Source of the DNA: Nocardioides pinisoli
GTDB lineage: Bacteria; Actinomycetota; Actinomycetes; Propionibacteriales; Nocardioidaceae
Length of the DNA stretch: 64,000 nucleotides
Assembly: GCF_024199985.1 (NCBI RefSeq)
Contig: NZ_JANARS010000011.1
Coordinates: 1 to 64,000 of the forward strand
Direction of reading: 5' to 3'
The translations under genes and the position numbers were made by a program. Positions 35,701 through 42,580 of the stretch are shown in pieces. Each line of letters begins with the position of its first letter. The first letter of the stretch is position 1. The notes below the pieces were generated by a model, which was not told where the DNA came from, did not search any database, and saw only the letters and a program-made list of their open reading frames with translations.

Positions 35701-36119
35701 CCGGCGAGACGCCGGGCGACGGCGTAGCGGCGGGCCGAGCGGTCGTCGCCGGGGTCGCCGCCGCCGAGGTGGCGGGTGAGGTCGTCGAAGCCGGGCGCGC
35801 CCATCGCCTCGTCGACCACCTCGAGGAGCGGCCACGCCAGCCGGTCGGGGCTCCAGGGGTCCTCGGCGTCGCGGTCGAGCAGCATCGACACGAGCGAGTG
35901 CGGCGTCACGAAGTCGACGCCCGCGCACACGCCGTCGCCACCGCGGGCGCCCACGCCGAGCCGGTGCGAGAGCCGCTGGGTGAGCCAGCGCTCGACGCCG
36001 CGCGCGGGCACGACGACGACCTCGCGCGCGAACGGGTCGGCGAGCGGGGTGACCAGCAGGTCCGCGAGGCCGTCGGCGAGCGCGTCGGTGCGCTCGGCGG
36101 TGTGCAGGTGCAGGGTCAC
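32736..36119 (-). CDS. recC: Exodeoxyribonuclease V γ subunit (RecC)
   Basis: A 1127-residue RecC protein: an inactivated SF1 helicase/nuclease scaffold that recognises Chi and splits the strands. Recognisable segments include VVVPARGVERWLTQRLSHRLG near the N-terminus, DILVMCPDIETYAPLI, and RVVCLVGLDDGVFPR in the middle. The GTG start at 36119 is preceded by TAGGGT with six bases between, so transcription of the whole recCBD operon is probably leaderless. The gene order recC-recB-recD without ptr differs from the enterobacterial operon but is normal for actinobacteria. Confidence 0.92.
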   Translation of the reverse strand: MTLHLHTAERTDALADGLADLLVTPLADPFAREVVVVPARGVERWLTQRLSHRLGVGARGGDGVCAGVDFVTPHSLVSMLLDRDAEDPWSPDRLAWPLLEVVDEAMGAPGFDDLTRHLGGGDPGDDRSARRYAVARRLAGLFSSYAVQRPQLVRDWRAGDDTDGAGGALDPDLRWQAELWRRLVVRVGSPAPDLRHATTVDQLRGGADGLDLPGRLSLFGHTRLPVTEVELLRALGEHRDVHLWLPQPSPVLWEALAPTAADGPVARADDRSADLVRHPLLASLGRDSRELRRTLGDLEAEQHPASHADPATLLGWLQSDLRANRAPGADTLAARVRRPTDLSVQVHACHGTARQVDVLREVLVGLLEDDPTLEPRDILVMCPDIETYAPLISAGFGLADVAREDVGHPAHRLRVRLADRSPGATNPLLGVAADLVELAAGRMTATSVLDLAATEPVRARFGFTDDHLERMARWVDQAAIRWGYDRDHRSAFGLDLDANTWLSGLQRVLLGAAMSGEGHRFVGGTLPLDDVGDGHLDLVGSFVEMVDRLHAFVRAAASATSVADWTTALGRAVHGLTLSGPDDAWRVAQFDRELARISAGVGDHETRLRHADVRALLRHRLRGRPTRSNFRTGTLTVCTMVPMRSVPHRVVCLVGLDDGVFPRLEAVDGDDVLARRPMTGERDVRSEDRQLLLDAIGAATETLVVTYAGRGEHTNDDKPPAVPLGELLDTLDRTSSAPVRDDVLVHHPLQPFDEANLTAGALVASLDRPFSFDRTALAGARAARAPRPAPRALVPTPLPAPEPVREVALADLHDFFAHPVRSFLRQQLRVTTPYDVDETKDAVPITLDGLEKWDVGDRLVRDVLSGGDPQAAMLAEQLRGLLPPEELGSAMLTEIVQRVRPLVEAALPLRAGPARTLDVDIDLGDRRLTGTVGGVFGNNLVSVSYSSLGAKHRLAAWLDALALAGGHPDENWTAHTIGRWGRSAGRRALISPMTDDDARTHLRDLVAVMERGRREPLPLPVKTSLAFAEEFAISERSGGGGQSDPDAKAAAEWVTPRFNETGFPKEDGDQWHVRAWGEQAPYDLLAAPLLSDEVDDGTTDRPAPHRLGLYALRVWSPLLAHELVRGI

Positions 36120-36125
36120 GGCGCC

Positions 36126-36131
36126 ACCCTA
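36126..36131 (-). promoter_or_regulatory. -10 element for the recCBD operon
   Basis: TAGGGT on the minus strand ends six bases before the recC GTG at 36119. No SOS box is seen nearby. Confidence 0.5.
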
Positions 36132-36185
36132 TGAGCGGCGACCGACACGCGTGCGGGCGACGCGGTCAGGCTGTGGACGGAGGCG

Positions 36186-36318
36186 TCAGCGGGAGAGGAG
36201 GTAGACGACCAGCATCAGCAGCACCGCCAGGATGATGCCGACGATCGCGCCCGTCACCAGGACCGGCCGACCGCTCTTCCGAGGGGTCGATCCGGTCGGG
36301 GTCGTGGCCGTGGGTCAT
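36186..36318 (-). pseudogene. Frameshifted small single-helix membrane protein
   Basis: The minus strand has a very strong ribosome site (GAGGAGG) four or five bases before an ATG at 36318, but the frame from that ATG is low-complexity and reads on past this region. One base out of frame lies a clean membrane helix, PVLVTGAIVGIILAVLLMLV, ending in YLLSR and a stop at 36186. Removing one base near the TCGGAAGAG stretch would join them into a 43-residue protein: a short polar head, basic KSGRP, then the helix. This looks like a real gene with an indel, from either mutation or sequencing error. Confidence 0.5.
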
Positions 36319-36353
36319 GCCTCCTCGTACCCGCTGGTCGTCCGCCCATGCGC

Positions 36354-36359
36354 CACAAT
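36354..36359 (+). promoter_or_regulatory. -10-like element for lipoprotein gene
   Basis: CACAAT ends six bases before the ATG at 36366 and supports that start over the in-frame ATG at 36348. Confidence 0.35.
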
Positions 36360-36365
36360 CGGTGG

Positions 36366-37538
36366 ATGTGCAGCCGGGTCCTCGTGGTGATGGCGTCGTT
36401 GGGTGCCCTTGCGCTGGCGGCCTGCGAGGGGGAGTCCGCCCCGCCCGAGCAGGTGGAGATGACCTGGGTGGAGCGTCCGCTGCCGCCGCACCCGGGGCCG
36501 CCCGGTCGTACGGTCGTGCGTGACGCCGTGGAGTGCGGCGACGGCTGGTGGGTCGCCGGCGCGGTCTTCCTCGACCGGCCGACCGAGACCCGCGACACCC
36601 GCCCCGCGCTGTGGTTCTCCACGGACCGGGAGCGGTGGGAGCCGGTGCCCGTCGGGGCCCGCACCTACTGGGGGCGGCGGGCGATCCTCAACTCGATCGC
36701 GTGCTCGCGCGACCGGATCGCGGTCGTCGGGGCGCGCTCCGGGGGCGCGCACGGCAACCCCAGGGTCACCACCTTCTGGATGGACGGCAGGACGTTGGTC
36801 GACGTCCGCGCCGTGTTCACGCAGTACGGCGGCGTCAGCGCGACCAACGTCGGCCCGATCGCGGGCGGCCCGGCCGGCTGGCTGATCACCGGCAACCGGA
36901 CCTCGGGGCCGGGGGTCTGGTGGACCGACGACCCGCGCGGGTTCACCCGGGTCGAGGGCGAGCCCGGGCTGACCGACGACGGCGACCTCGAGTCGCTCGC
37001 GCAGGGCGCCGGCTGGGCGGGGGAGGAGTGGGTGGTGGTCGGCGCGGGTGCGCGGACCGGTCGCCATCTCGACCCGGACCCGCTGGCGTGGACGTCGCCC
37101 GACGGACTGACGTGGGCGCCGGAGGAGATGCCGGCGGCGGACGGCGCGCAGGACGTGCACCGCGTGACGGTCCTCGACGACGGGCGGCTGCTGGCCGTGG
37201 GCCGCAGCGACGACACGTTCGCCGCCTGGGTGCGTGACGACGACGGCTGGCAGGGCCCGGTCGGGTTCGGCCGGATCGCGGACTCCTGGCACGGCACGCC
37301 CTACGTCGCCTCGCTCGCCACCACGACGGCCGGCGTCCTGGCGAGCGTCAGCACCGGCGACCACTACGAGCTGTGGCACACGTCCGACGCCCGCACGTGG
37401 CAGCGGGTCGAGGTGCCGCTCCAACCGCAGACCGCCGGCGACCACACGTTGTCGGTGGCCGCCGGCGGCGAGGTGCTGGTCGTCGCCGATGCGGGCGACG
37501 GTGGGCACGTGTGGGCAGGAGAGCCCGTCAGCCCTTGA
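36366..37538 (+). CDS. Putative lipoprotein with β-propeller-like repeats
   Basis: A 390-residue exported protein. The signal peptide VLVVMASLGALALAAC ends in a lipobox (LAAC, Cys about residue 20). The mature part has repeating blocks of the type W-[ST]-x-D-G-x-W (LWFSTDRERWEPV, VWWTDDPRGFTRV, AWTSPDGLTWAPE, LWHTSDARTWQRV), the sialidase/BNR-like pattern of β-propellers, without catalytic sialidase residues. It probably sits on the outer face of the membrane. Function is unknown. Its end overlaps the convergent CsbD gene by 11 bases. Confidence 0.72.
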   Translation: MCSRVLVVMASLGALALAACEGESAPPEQVEMTWVERPLPPHPGPPGRTVVRDAVECGDGWWVAGAVFLDRPTETRDTRPALWFSTDRERWEPVPVGARTYWGRRAILNSIACSRDRIAVVGARSGGAHGNPRVTTFWMDGRTLVDVRAVFTQYGGVSATNVGPIAGGPAGWLITGNRTSGPGVWWTDDPRGFTRVEGEPGLTDDGDLESLAQGAGWAGEEWVVVGAGARTGRHLDPDPLAWTSPDGLTWAPEEMPAADGAQDVHRVTVLDDGRLLAVGRSDDTFAAWVRDDDGWQGPVGFGRIADSWHGTPYVASLATTTAGVLASVSTGDHYELWHTSDARTWQRVEVPLQPQTAGDHTLSVAAGGEVLVVADAGDGGHVWAGEPVSP

Positions 37539-37701
37539 AGGCGTCCTTGACCTTCTCGCCGGCCTGCTTGAGGTTGGCGCCGGCCTGGTCGGTCTTGCCC
37601 TCGGCCTCGAGCTGCTCGTCGTCGGTCGCCTTGCCGGTGGCTTCCTTCGCCTTGCCCTTGAGCTCGTCGGACTTGTTGTCGAACTTGTCGTCCAGACCCA
37701 T
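37528..37701 (-). CDS. CsbD-family stress protein
   Basis: A 57-residue hydrophilic protein of the CsbD family: MGLDDKFDNKSDELKGKAKE followed by EAEGKTDQAGANLKQAGEKV, forming a predicted helical bundle. CsbD-like proteins are general stress proteins of unknown biochemistry, in some bacteria under sigma-B-type control. AGGAGGAACG precedes the ATG. It lies downstream of the small membrane protein gene on the same strand, with a hairpin at 37800-37835 and a dyad ACGGACC/GGTCCGT (37739-37756) between. Confidence 0.85.
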   Translation of the reverse strand: MGLDDKFDNKSDELKGKAKEATGKATDDEQLEAEGKTDQAGANLKQAGEKVKDAFKG

Positions 37702-37799
37702 CGTCGTTCCTCCTGTGGTGAGGGGTGGTGAGGTCGGTACGGACCTGGTGGTCCGTCCTCCAACCTGCCACGGGGGTGGTCGCGCAACGACACCCGTGC

Positions 37800-37835
37800 G
37801 GGTGGGCCGGGCCGGGGGTGCGCGCCGGCCCACCC
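37800..37835 (-). terminator. Hairpin between small membrane-protein and csbD genes
   Basis: GGGTGGGCCGG (37800-37810) pairs perfectly with CCGGCCCACCC (37825-37835). It probably ends the transcript of the gene at 37864-38043. Confidence 0.55.
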
Positions 37836-37863
37836 GGGGTCGTCCACCGCGACCAGGAGGGGG

Positions 37864-38043
37864 TCAGGACGATCGCAGCGACGCGGGGTGGGAGCCCTCG
37901 GTGCCTCCGAGCTGGGGGCGCGGGGTCGGGGGAGGGGTGTGCTCGATCTCGTCGGCGCGGAGCATGTCCATGCGCCAGATGACGGCGCAGCCGACGATCG
38001 CGACGAGGATGGCGGCGGTGCTGATGAGGATCACGCTGACCAT
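37864..38043 (-). CDS. Small single-helix membrane protein
   Basis: A 59-residue protein. The N-terminal helix runs VSVILISTAAILVAIVGCAV, followed by WRMDMLRADEIEHTPPPTPRPQ and a polar Ser-rich tail. AGGAGACTCC before the ATG supports translation. It is divergent from the MerR-DICT regulator across about 125 bases containing an AT-rich bidirectional promoter, so the regulator may control it. No known family is recognised. Confidence 0.6.
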   Translation of the reverse strand: MVSVILISTAAILVAIVGCAVIWRMDMLRADEIEHTPPPTPRPQLGGTEGSHPASLRSS

Positions 38044-38086
38044 GGGAGTCTCCTGGTGGTCGATGGGTGGATGACGACAAAACCTC

Positions 38087-38102
38087 TACACACCTGTATA
38101 AG
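38087..38102. promoter_or_regulatory. Dyad and divergent promoter of the MerR-DICT gene
   Basis: TACA-CACC-TGTA at 38087-38098 overlaps TATAAG (38097-38102), a -10 candidate for the regulator, and TATACA on the other strand for the small membrane-protein gene. It is unusually AT-rich for this window and fits MerR-type promoter control. Confidence 0.5.
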
Positions 38103-38169
38103 TTATGCGAGCAGGTCTGGCAAGGGCTGGGCGGCACGAGTTTCGGTCGACGACCACTGAGGAGGACGC

Positions 38170-39006
38170 GTGACGGAGCAGGTCTCGGAGGGCTTCAGCA
38201 TCGGTGTGCTGGCGGCGCGCGCGGGCGTGACGCCGGGCGTGCTGCGCACCTGGGAGAACAGGTTCGGCTTCCCCCGCGGCGAGCGCTCCGCCTCCGGTCA
38301 CCGCCGCTTCACCGACGCTGACGTCGACCTCGTGCGCCAGGTGCTGGAGGTGCGCGACTCCGGCCTGCCGCTCCAGGTCGCCATCGACTCCGTCGTGCGC
38401 GCCCAGGAGGCCGCGGAGGAGCGGTCGGTCTTCGCGGCGGCCGCCGACGCCGTCGCGGGCGTACGACCCCTCCGGCTGCACCGGCGCCCACTGATCGCCG
38501 CGTCGCACGCGGTGGAGGACGAGTGCCTGGCGCGCGGCGACCGGTCGGTCGTGCTCGGCGCGTTCCAGCTCGGCCACCGCTACGAGTCCTCGCGCCACCG
38601 CTGGGAGGAGCTGGGCCGCACCGCCGCGTGGGCCGCCGTCGTCGCCGACTTCGGCGGGGAGGCCGACCTCGGCGCCTCACCCGTGCGCTGCCAGCTGCCC
38701 GGCGACTCGCCGCTGCGCCGCGAGTGGGCGGTGGTCTGCCTCAGCGAGACCTATGCCGCCCTCGTCGCCGCGTGGGAGGTGCCGGTCGCGACGGGCCCGC
38801 CGGTCTACGAGGCCGTGATCAGCACGCACCGCGGAGCCGCGACGGCGGCCGGCCGGGTGCTCGCCGGGGTCGTGCGTGCGGCCGGGGGCGACGTACCTCC
38901 TGCGGCGGCACGGCTGCTCGACGCCGCGACACCGATGCCGGCGACGTCAGCGGTCGACGCCGACCGCACGTGGTTGCGCGCGCTGGCCGAGCTCGACCCG
39001 CGCTGA
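38170..39006 (+). CDS. MerR-family regulator with DICT-type sensory domain
   Basis: A 278-residue regulator. Residues 9-77 are a MerR winged-helix DNA-binding domain (SIGVLAARAGVTPGVLRTWE, then ERSASGHRRFTDADVDLVRQ). Residues about 100-230 match the DICT sensory domain (RPLIAASHAVEDECLARGDR, and VVADFGG), which occurs with light- and stress-signalling proteins. It lacks metal-binding cysteines of classical MerR. A GTG start follows GAGGAGG. It probably controls the divergent small membrane gene and itself through the dyad at 38087-38098. Confidence 0.8.
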   Translation: MTEQVSEGFSIGVLAARAGVTPGVLRTWENRFGFPRGERSASGHRRFTDADVDLVRQVLEVRDSGLPLQVAIDSVVRAQEAAEERSVFAAAADAVAGVRPLRLHRRPLIAASHAVEDECLARGDRSVVLGAFQLGHRYESSRHRWEELGRTAAWAAVVADFGGEADLGASPVRCQLPGDSPLRREWAVVCLSETYAALVAAWEVPVATGPPVYEAVISTHRGAATAAGRVLAGVVRAAGGDVPPAAARLLDAATPMPATSAVDADRTWLRALAELDPR

Positions 39007-39023
39007 GGGGTGCTCGCCGGACC

Positions 39024-39299
39024 TCAGTGGTTGCGGAGCGCGTCGATCAGCTCGTCCTTCGTCATCGAGGAGCGGCCCTCGATGTCGAGCTCGGCCGCGC
39101 GCTTGCGCAGCTCGTCGACGGTGCGGTCCTCGTAGTCCTCGCCGTGCCCGCCGCGGCTGCCCACCTTCGAGCGGCCCTGGGCGGCCGCCGCGTTGGCGAT
39201 GCGGGCGGCCTTCTCCTTGCTCGCGCCGTCGTCGCGCAGGGCCTCGTAGACCTCTGCGTCCTTGACGGACGGTCCCGGATCCTTCTTCTTCTCGGCCAT
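39024..39299 (-). CDS. Small protein with Rho-N/SAP-like C-terminus
   Basis: A 91-residue basic protein. The N-terminal half (EKKKDPGPSVKDAEVYEALR, then KEKAARIANAAA) resembles ChaB/plasmid-stabilisation-like helices. The C-terminal part (RTVDELRKRAAELDIEGRSS, then MTKDELIDALRNH) is a helix-extended-loop-helix typical of the Rho N-terminal or SAP fold that binds nucleic acids. Such proteins are common and uncharacterised in actinobacteria. It is divergent from the DUF6328-like gene. Confidence 0.7.
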   Translation of the reverse strand: MAEKKKDPGPSVKDAEVYEALRDDGASKEKAARIANAAAAQGRSKVGSRGGHGEDYEDRTVDELRKRAAELDIEGRSSMTKDELIDALRNH

Positions 39300-39370
39300 C
39301 CATCCACGGTGCCACCACCCGTGCGCGGCCTGCTCACCCGTCAGGGGGTGGGCGGCCGGCGCACCGCGAG

Positions 39371-39376
39371 TAGCGT
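39371..39376 (+). promoter_or_regulatory. -10 element for DUF6328-like gene
   Basis: TAGCGT ends seven bases before the ATG at 39384. Confidence 0.45.
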
Positions 39377-39383
39377 CGCGAGG

Positions 39384-39848
39384 ATGGGTGATCCGGCACG
39401 TGACGAGACCCCGCAGGAGCGGGCCGACCGCAACTGGAACGACCTGCTGCAGGAGCTCCGGGTGAGCCAGACCGGGGTCCAGCTGCTGGCCGGGTTCCTC
39501 GCCACGCTGCCCTTCCAGTCCCGTTTCGAGGTGCTCGACGACTTCCAGCGAGCGTGGTACGTCGGCCTGCTGGCGCTGGCCTTCGGCACCGTCGCCGTCA
39601 CGCTCGCGCCGGTCGCCATCCACCGTCGCGTCTTCCAGTCCGACGCCAAGCCCGAGCTGGTGCAGGCCGGGCACCGTTTGACCAGCGTGGCGCTGGTGAT
39701 GATCGCGGTGCTGCTGGGCGGGATCTTCTTCCTCGTCGTCGACATGGTCTTCGACCGGATGGCGGCCGCTGCGGCGGCCGTGGGCTCCGTGGTCGTGCTG
39801 GCTGGGCTCCTGTTCGTGCTTCCGAAGCGGGTCGCGAGCACCAGCTGA
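39384..39848 (+). CDS. DUF6328-like four-helix membrane protein
   Basis: A 154-residue protein with a polar N-terminus (ETPQERADRNWNDLLQELRV) and four predicted membrane helices: GVQLLAGFLATLPF, YVGLLALAFGTVAVTLAPVA, LTSVALVMIAVLLGGIFFLV and AAAVGSVVVLAGLLFVLP. This matches the DUF6328 family of small actinobacterial membrane proteins of unknown function. It is followed 42 bases later by dps, which has its own -10 element. Confidence 0.72.
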   Translation: MGDPARDETPQERADRNWNDLLQELRVSQTGVQLLAGFLATLPFQSRFEVLDDFQRAWYVGLLALAFGTVAVTLAPVAIHRRVFQSDAKPELVQAGHRLTSVALVMIAVLLGGIFFLVVDMVFDRMAAAAAAVGSVVVLAGLLFVLPKRVASTS

Positions 39849-39877
39849 CGAGGTGGTGCCGGGTTGGGCGGCGAGCC

Positions 39878-39883
39878 TAGGTT
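39878..39883 (+). promoter_or_regulatory. -10 element for dps
   Basis: TAGGTT ends six bases before the dps ATG; the intervening GAGGTC could also act as a weak ribosome site. Confidence 0.5.
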
Positions 39884-39889
39884 GAGGTC

Positions 39890-40489
39890 ATGGCCAAGAA
39901 GACGACACGTTCCTCCCGCACCGCCCCGGTCACCAGCGACGCCGACGCGCCGCTGACGGTCCCGGGTCTCGACACCACGACGGGTCACGCCGTCGCCGAC
40001 GCCCTGCAGATGCGGGTGCACGCGCTCAACGACCTCGCGCTGACGCTCAAGCACGCGCACTGGAACGTCGTGGGCCCGCACTTCATCGGCGTCCACGAGA
40101 TGCTCGACCCGCAGATCGACGGCGTGCGCGGCATGGTCGACGTCCTCGCCGAGCGGATGTCGACCCTCGGCGTCCCGCCCAACGGGCTCCCCGGGGCCCT
40201 GGTCGCCGCGCGCACCTGGGACGACTACGACGTCGACCGGGCCGACACCGCCGCCCACCTCGCCGCGCTCGACCTCGTCTACACCGGCGTCATCGAGGAC
40301 CATCGCGCCGCGATCGAGGCCGTCGGCGACGACCCAGTCACCGAGGACATCCTGATCGGGCAGACCGGCGAGCTCGAGCAGTACCAGTGGTTCGTCCGCG
40401 CCCACCTGCAGGGCACGAGCGGCGCGCTCGTCTCGGCGGGTGCCGAGGACGAGGTCGGCGCCGCCCGGAAGGCCACCCGCAAGCGCTGA
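39890..40489 (+). CDS. dps: Dps-type DNA-protection ferritin
   Basis: A 199-residue Dps protein. The ferroxidase region is clear: TLKHAHWNVVGPHFIGVHEM and DPQIDGVRGMVDVLAERM supply the inter-subunit His, Asp and Glu ligands. It has a Lys/Arg/Ser-rich N-terminal tail (AKKTTRSSRTAP) and a basic C-terminal tail (RKATRKR), both suited to DNA binding. It oxidises Fe2+ with H2O2, stores iron in a dodecamer and compacts DNA under stress. Located among other stress-type genes (CsbD, MerR-DICT). Confidence 0.92.
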   Translation: MAKKTTRSSRTAPVTSDADAPLTVPGLDTTTGHAVADALQMRVHALNDLALTLKHAHWNVVGPHFIGVHEMLDPQIDGVRGMVDVLAERMSTLGVPPNGLPGALVAARTWDDYDVDRADTAAHLAALDLVYTGVIEDHRAAIEAVGDDPVTEDILIGQTGELEQYQWFVRAHLQGTSGALVSAGAEDEVGAARKATRKR

Positions 40490-40503
40490 GACCATCCCCC
40501 AAA

Positions 40504-40539
40504 CCTCATGTGTTAAGGTTTTGACCTAGACACATGAGG
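40504..40539. promoter_or_regulatory. Operator dyad upstream of tetR-type gene
   Basis: Ten-base arms CCTCATGTGT (40504-40513) and ACACATGAGG (40530-40539) are perfect inverted repeats, with an inner AAGGT/ACCT pair. The 36-bp dyad ends 13 bases before the TetR ATG and is the obvious autoregulatory site. Confidence 0.75.
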
Positions 40540-40552
40540 AAAGGGGGGGCGC

Positions 40553-41131
40553 ATGCCTCGTGCAGGACTCACGAGCGCCCGGGTGGCGCAGGCGGCCGCC
40601 GACCTCGCGGACGAGGTCGGGCTCGAGCAGGTGACGCTGACGGCGCTCGCCAAGCACTTCGACGTGGCGACGCCGAGCCTCTACACGCACGTGCGCAGCA
40701 GCGCCGACGTGCGCACGCGCATCGCGCTGCTCGCGCTCGACGAGACCGCCGACCTGGTGGCCGACGCCCTCGCCGGGGTCAGCGGCCGCGCCGCGCTCGC
40801 GTCCGTCGGCAGCGTCTGGCGGGCCTACGCCCGCGAGCACCCGGGGCGCTACGCCGCCACCCGCCTGCCCCTCGACGCGTCGGAGGCGGCCGTGAGCGCG
40901 GGGCCGCGCCACGCCGAGCTCTCCCGCGCGGCCCTGCGCGCCTACGCCCTGTCGCCCGACGACGAGACGCACGCCGTGCGCCTGCTCGGCGCGACCTTCC
41001 ACGGCTACGCCGCCCTCGACGCCGCTGGCGCCTTCAGCCACGGCGGACCGGACACCCCGACGTCCGACGACACCTGGGAGCGCGTCGTCGACGGGCTCGA
41101 CACCCTCCTCCGAACCTGGGAGACCCGATGA
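40553..41131 (+). CDS. TetR/AcrR-family regulator
   Basis: A 192-residue regulator. Residues 7-55 form the TetR helix-turn-helix (ARVAQAAADLADEVGLEQVT, then LAKHFDVATPSLYTHVRS). The C-terminal ligand domain resembles the WHG type (HPGRYAAT, then LLGATFHGYAALDAAGAF). AGGAAAGGGGGG precedes the ATG. The stop overlaps the SGNH hydrolase start, so both are under the 36-bp dyad just upstream, and the regulator probably represses the pair until an effector, perhaps the hydrolase substrate, binds. Confidence 0.88.
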   Translation: MPRAGLTSARVAQAAADLADEVGLEQVTLTALAKHFDVATPSLYTHVRSSADVRTRIALLALDETADLVADALAGVSGRAALASVGSVWRAYAREHPGRYAATRLPLDASEAAVSAGPRHAELSRAALRAYALSPDDETHAVRLLGATFHGYAALDAAGAFSHGGPDTPTSDDTWERVVDGLDTLLRTWETR

Positions 41132-42249
41132 TCGACCACCCGCCGACCCCGCTGCTCCGGGGCGCCCTCGAGCTCGAGGACACCGGCACCGGCCTGCTGC
41201 CGCACCGCCTGCCCGCGTGGGCGCGCGCCCAGACCGACGACCCGCAGCTCCACCTCGTCGAGGCCCAGCCGGCCGGCGTACGCCTCGCGCTGCGCACGTC
41301 GGCCACCCGCCTCGAGCTCGACGTGCTGCCCACCAAGCGCCAGTACGCCGGGGCGCCCGCCCGCCCCGACGGCACCTACGAGGTGCTCGTCGACGGCGAG
41401 CTCGTGCAGCAGCTGTCCGCCACCGGCGGCAACGTGCTGACCGTCGACATGATGACTGGCGCGCACACGTTCGAGGCAGGCAGCCCGACGACGCTGCACG
41501 TCGACCTCCCCGCGGGCGAGAAGACCGTCGAGGTGTGGCTGCCGCACGACGAGCAGACCGAGGTCGTCGCGCTGCGCGCCGACGCGTCGGTGGCCCCCGT
41601 CGACGAGGACCGGCCGCGCTGGGTGCACCACGGCAGCTCCATCAGCCACGGCTCCGCGGCCACCCACCCCACCGGCACCTGGCCGGTCGTGGCCGCCCGC
41701 CTGGCCGGCCTCGACCTGGTCAACCTCGGGCTCGGCGGCAGCGCGCTCCTCGACCCGTTCGTCGCGCGCACGATCCGTGACGCCCCGGCCGACAGGATCA
41801 GCGTCAAGCTGGGCATCAACCTGGTCAACGCCGACCTGCTGCGGCGTCGTGCCCTCGGGCCGGCGGTGCACGGATGGCTCGACACCATCCGTGACGGCCA
41901 CCCCGACACGCCGATCCGGCTCGTGTCGCCGATCTTCTGCGGCGTCCACGAGACCACGCCCGGACCCACCGCGCCCGACATGGCGGCCATGGCCGAGGGC
42001 CGCGTGGCGTTCGTCGCCGGCGGCGACCCGGCGGCGGTCGCGACGGGGGCGCTGACCCTCGAGGTGGTGCGCGAGGTCCTCGCCGAGGTGGTCGAGCGGC
42101 GTGCCGACCCCCACCTGTCCTACGTCGACGGGCTCGGGCTCTACGGCCCTGAGGACGCCGAGCGGCTGCCGCTGCCCGACAACCTTCACCCCGACTCCGC
42201 CACCCATCGGCTCATCGGCGAGCGGTTCGCCGCGCTCGGGGACTGGTAG
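41128..42249 (+). CDS. SGNH/GDSL-family esterase-like hydrolase
   Basis: A 373-residue protein with an N-terminal β-rich domain (about 1-165) and a C-terminal SGNH hydrolase domain. Block I is HHGSSISHGS (nucleophile Ser), block II GLGGSALLD (Gly), block III ISVKLGINLVN (Asn) and block V DNLHPDSATH (Asp and His). The two-domain layout resembles SsfX3-like GDSL esterases/acyltransferases. No signal peptide is seen, so it acts in the cytoplasm. It is coupled to the TetR regulator (ATGA overlap). Substrate unknown. Confidence 0.82.
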   Translation: MIDHPPTPLLRGALELEDTGTGLLPHRLPAWARAQTDDPQLHLVEAQPAGVRLALRTSATRLELDVLPTKRQYAGAPARPDGTYEVLVDGELVQQLSATGGNVLTVDMMTGAHTFEAGSPTTLHVDLPAGEKTVEVWLPHDEQTEVVALRADASVAPVDEDRPRWVHHGSSISHGSAATHPTGTWPVVAARLAGLDLVNLGLGGSALLDPFVARTIRDAPADRISVKLGINLVNADLLRRRALGPAVHGWLDTIRDGHPDTPIRLVSPIFCGVHETTPGPTAPDMAAMAEGRVAFVAGGDPAAVATGALTLEVVREVLAEVVERRADPHLSYVDGLGLYGPEDAERLPLPDNLHPDSATHRLIGERFAALGDW

Positions 42250-42264
42250 CCGGGCCGGGGGCCC

Positions 42265-42539
42265 GATGGTGGCGGCACATTGCGTCGAACGGCGCCCGTG
42301 GCCTGCGATCTGCCGCCACCTCGGACGGGGCCATGGCGATGGTGGCGGCACATTGCGTCGAACGGCGCCCCTGGCCTGCGATCTGCCGCCACCTCGGACG
42401 GGGCCATGGCGATGGTGGCGGCACATTGCGTCGAACGGCGCCCGTGGCCTGCGATCTGCCGCCACCTCGGACGGGGCCATGGCGATGGTGGCGGCACATT
42501 GCGTCGAACGGCGCCCCTGGCCTGCGATCTGCCGCCACC
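42265..42539. repeat. Tandem array of 73-bp hairpin repeats
   Basis: Units begin at 42265, 42338, 42411 and 42484: three complete 73-bp copies plus a 56-bp partial. Copies are identical except one base, G in copies 1 and 3 (CCCGTGG) and C in 2 and 4 (CCCCTGG), so the array looks like a duplicated 146-bp dimer. Each unit contains GGTGGCGGCA and its exact complement TGCCGCCACC about 33 bases apart, extendable to a longer imperfect stem with a GGCGCC-containing loop. It fills the gap between two convergent genes. Frames running through it are not coding, because 73 is not a multiple of three. Confidence 0.92.
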
Positions 42540-42580
42540 ATCGGCGGCGGTGACACGTGAACGCTGGGCGCCGGCCTCTT

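Noticed and set aside
42265..42539. CRISPR array
   Set aside because: Units are contiguous with no variable spacers, and no cas genes are present.
42186..42560. Coding potential in the 73-bp repeat array
   Set aside because: All frames stay open only because the unit has few stops; the unit length shifts frame each copy, so no stable protein repeat exists.
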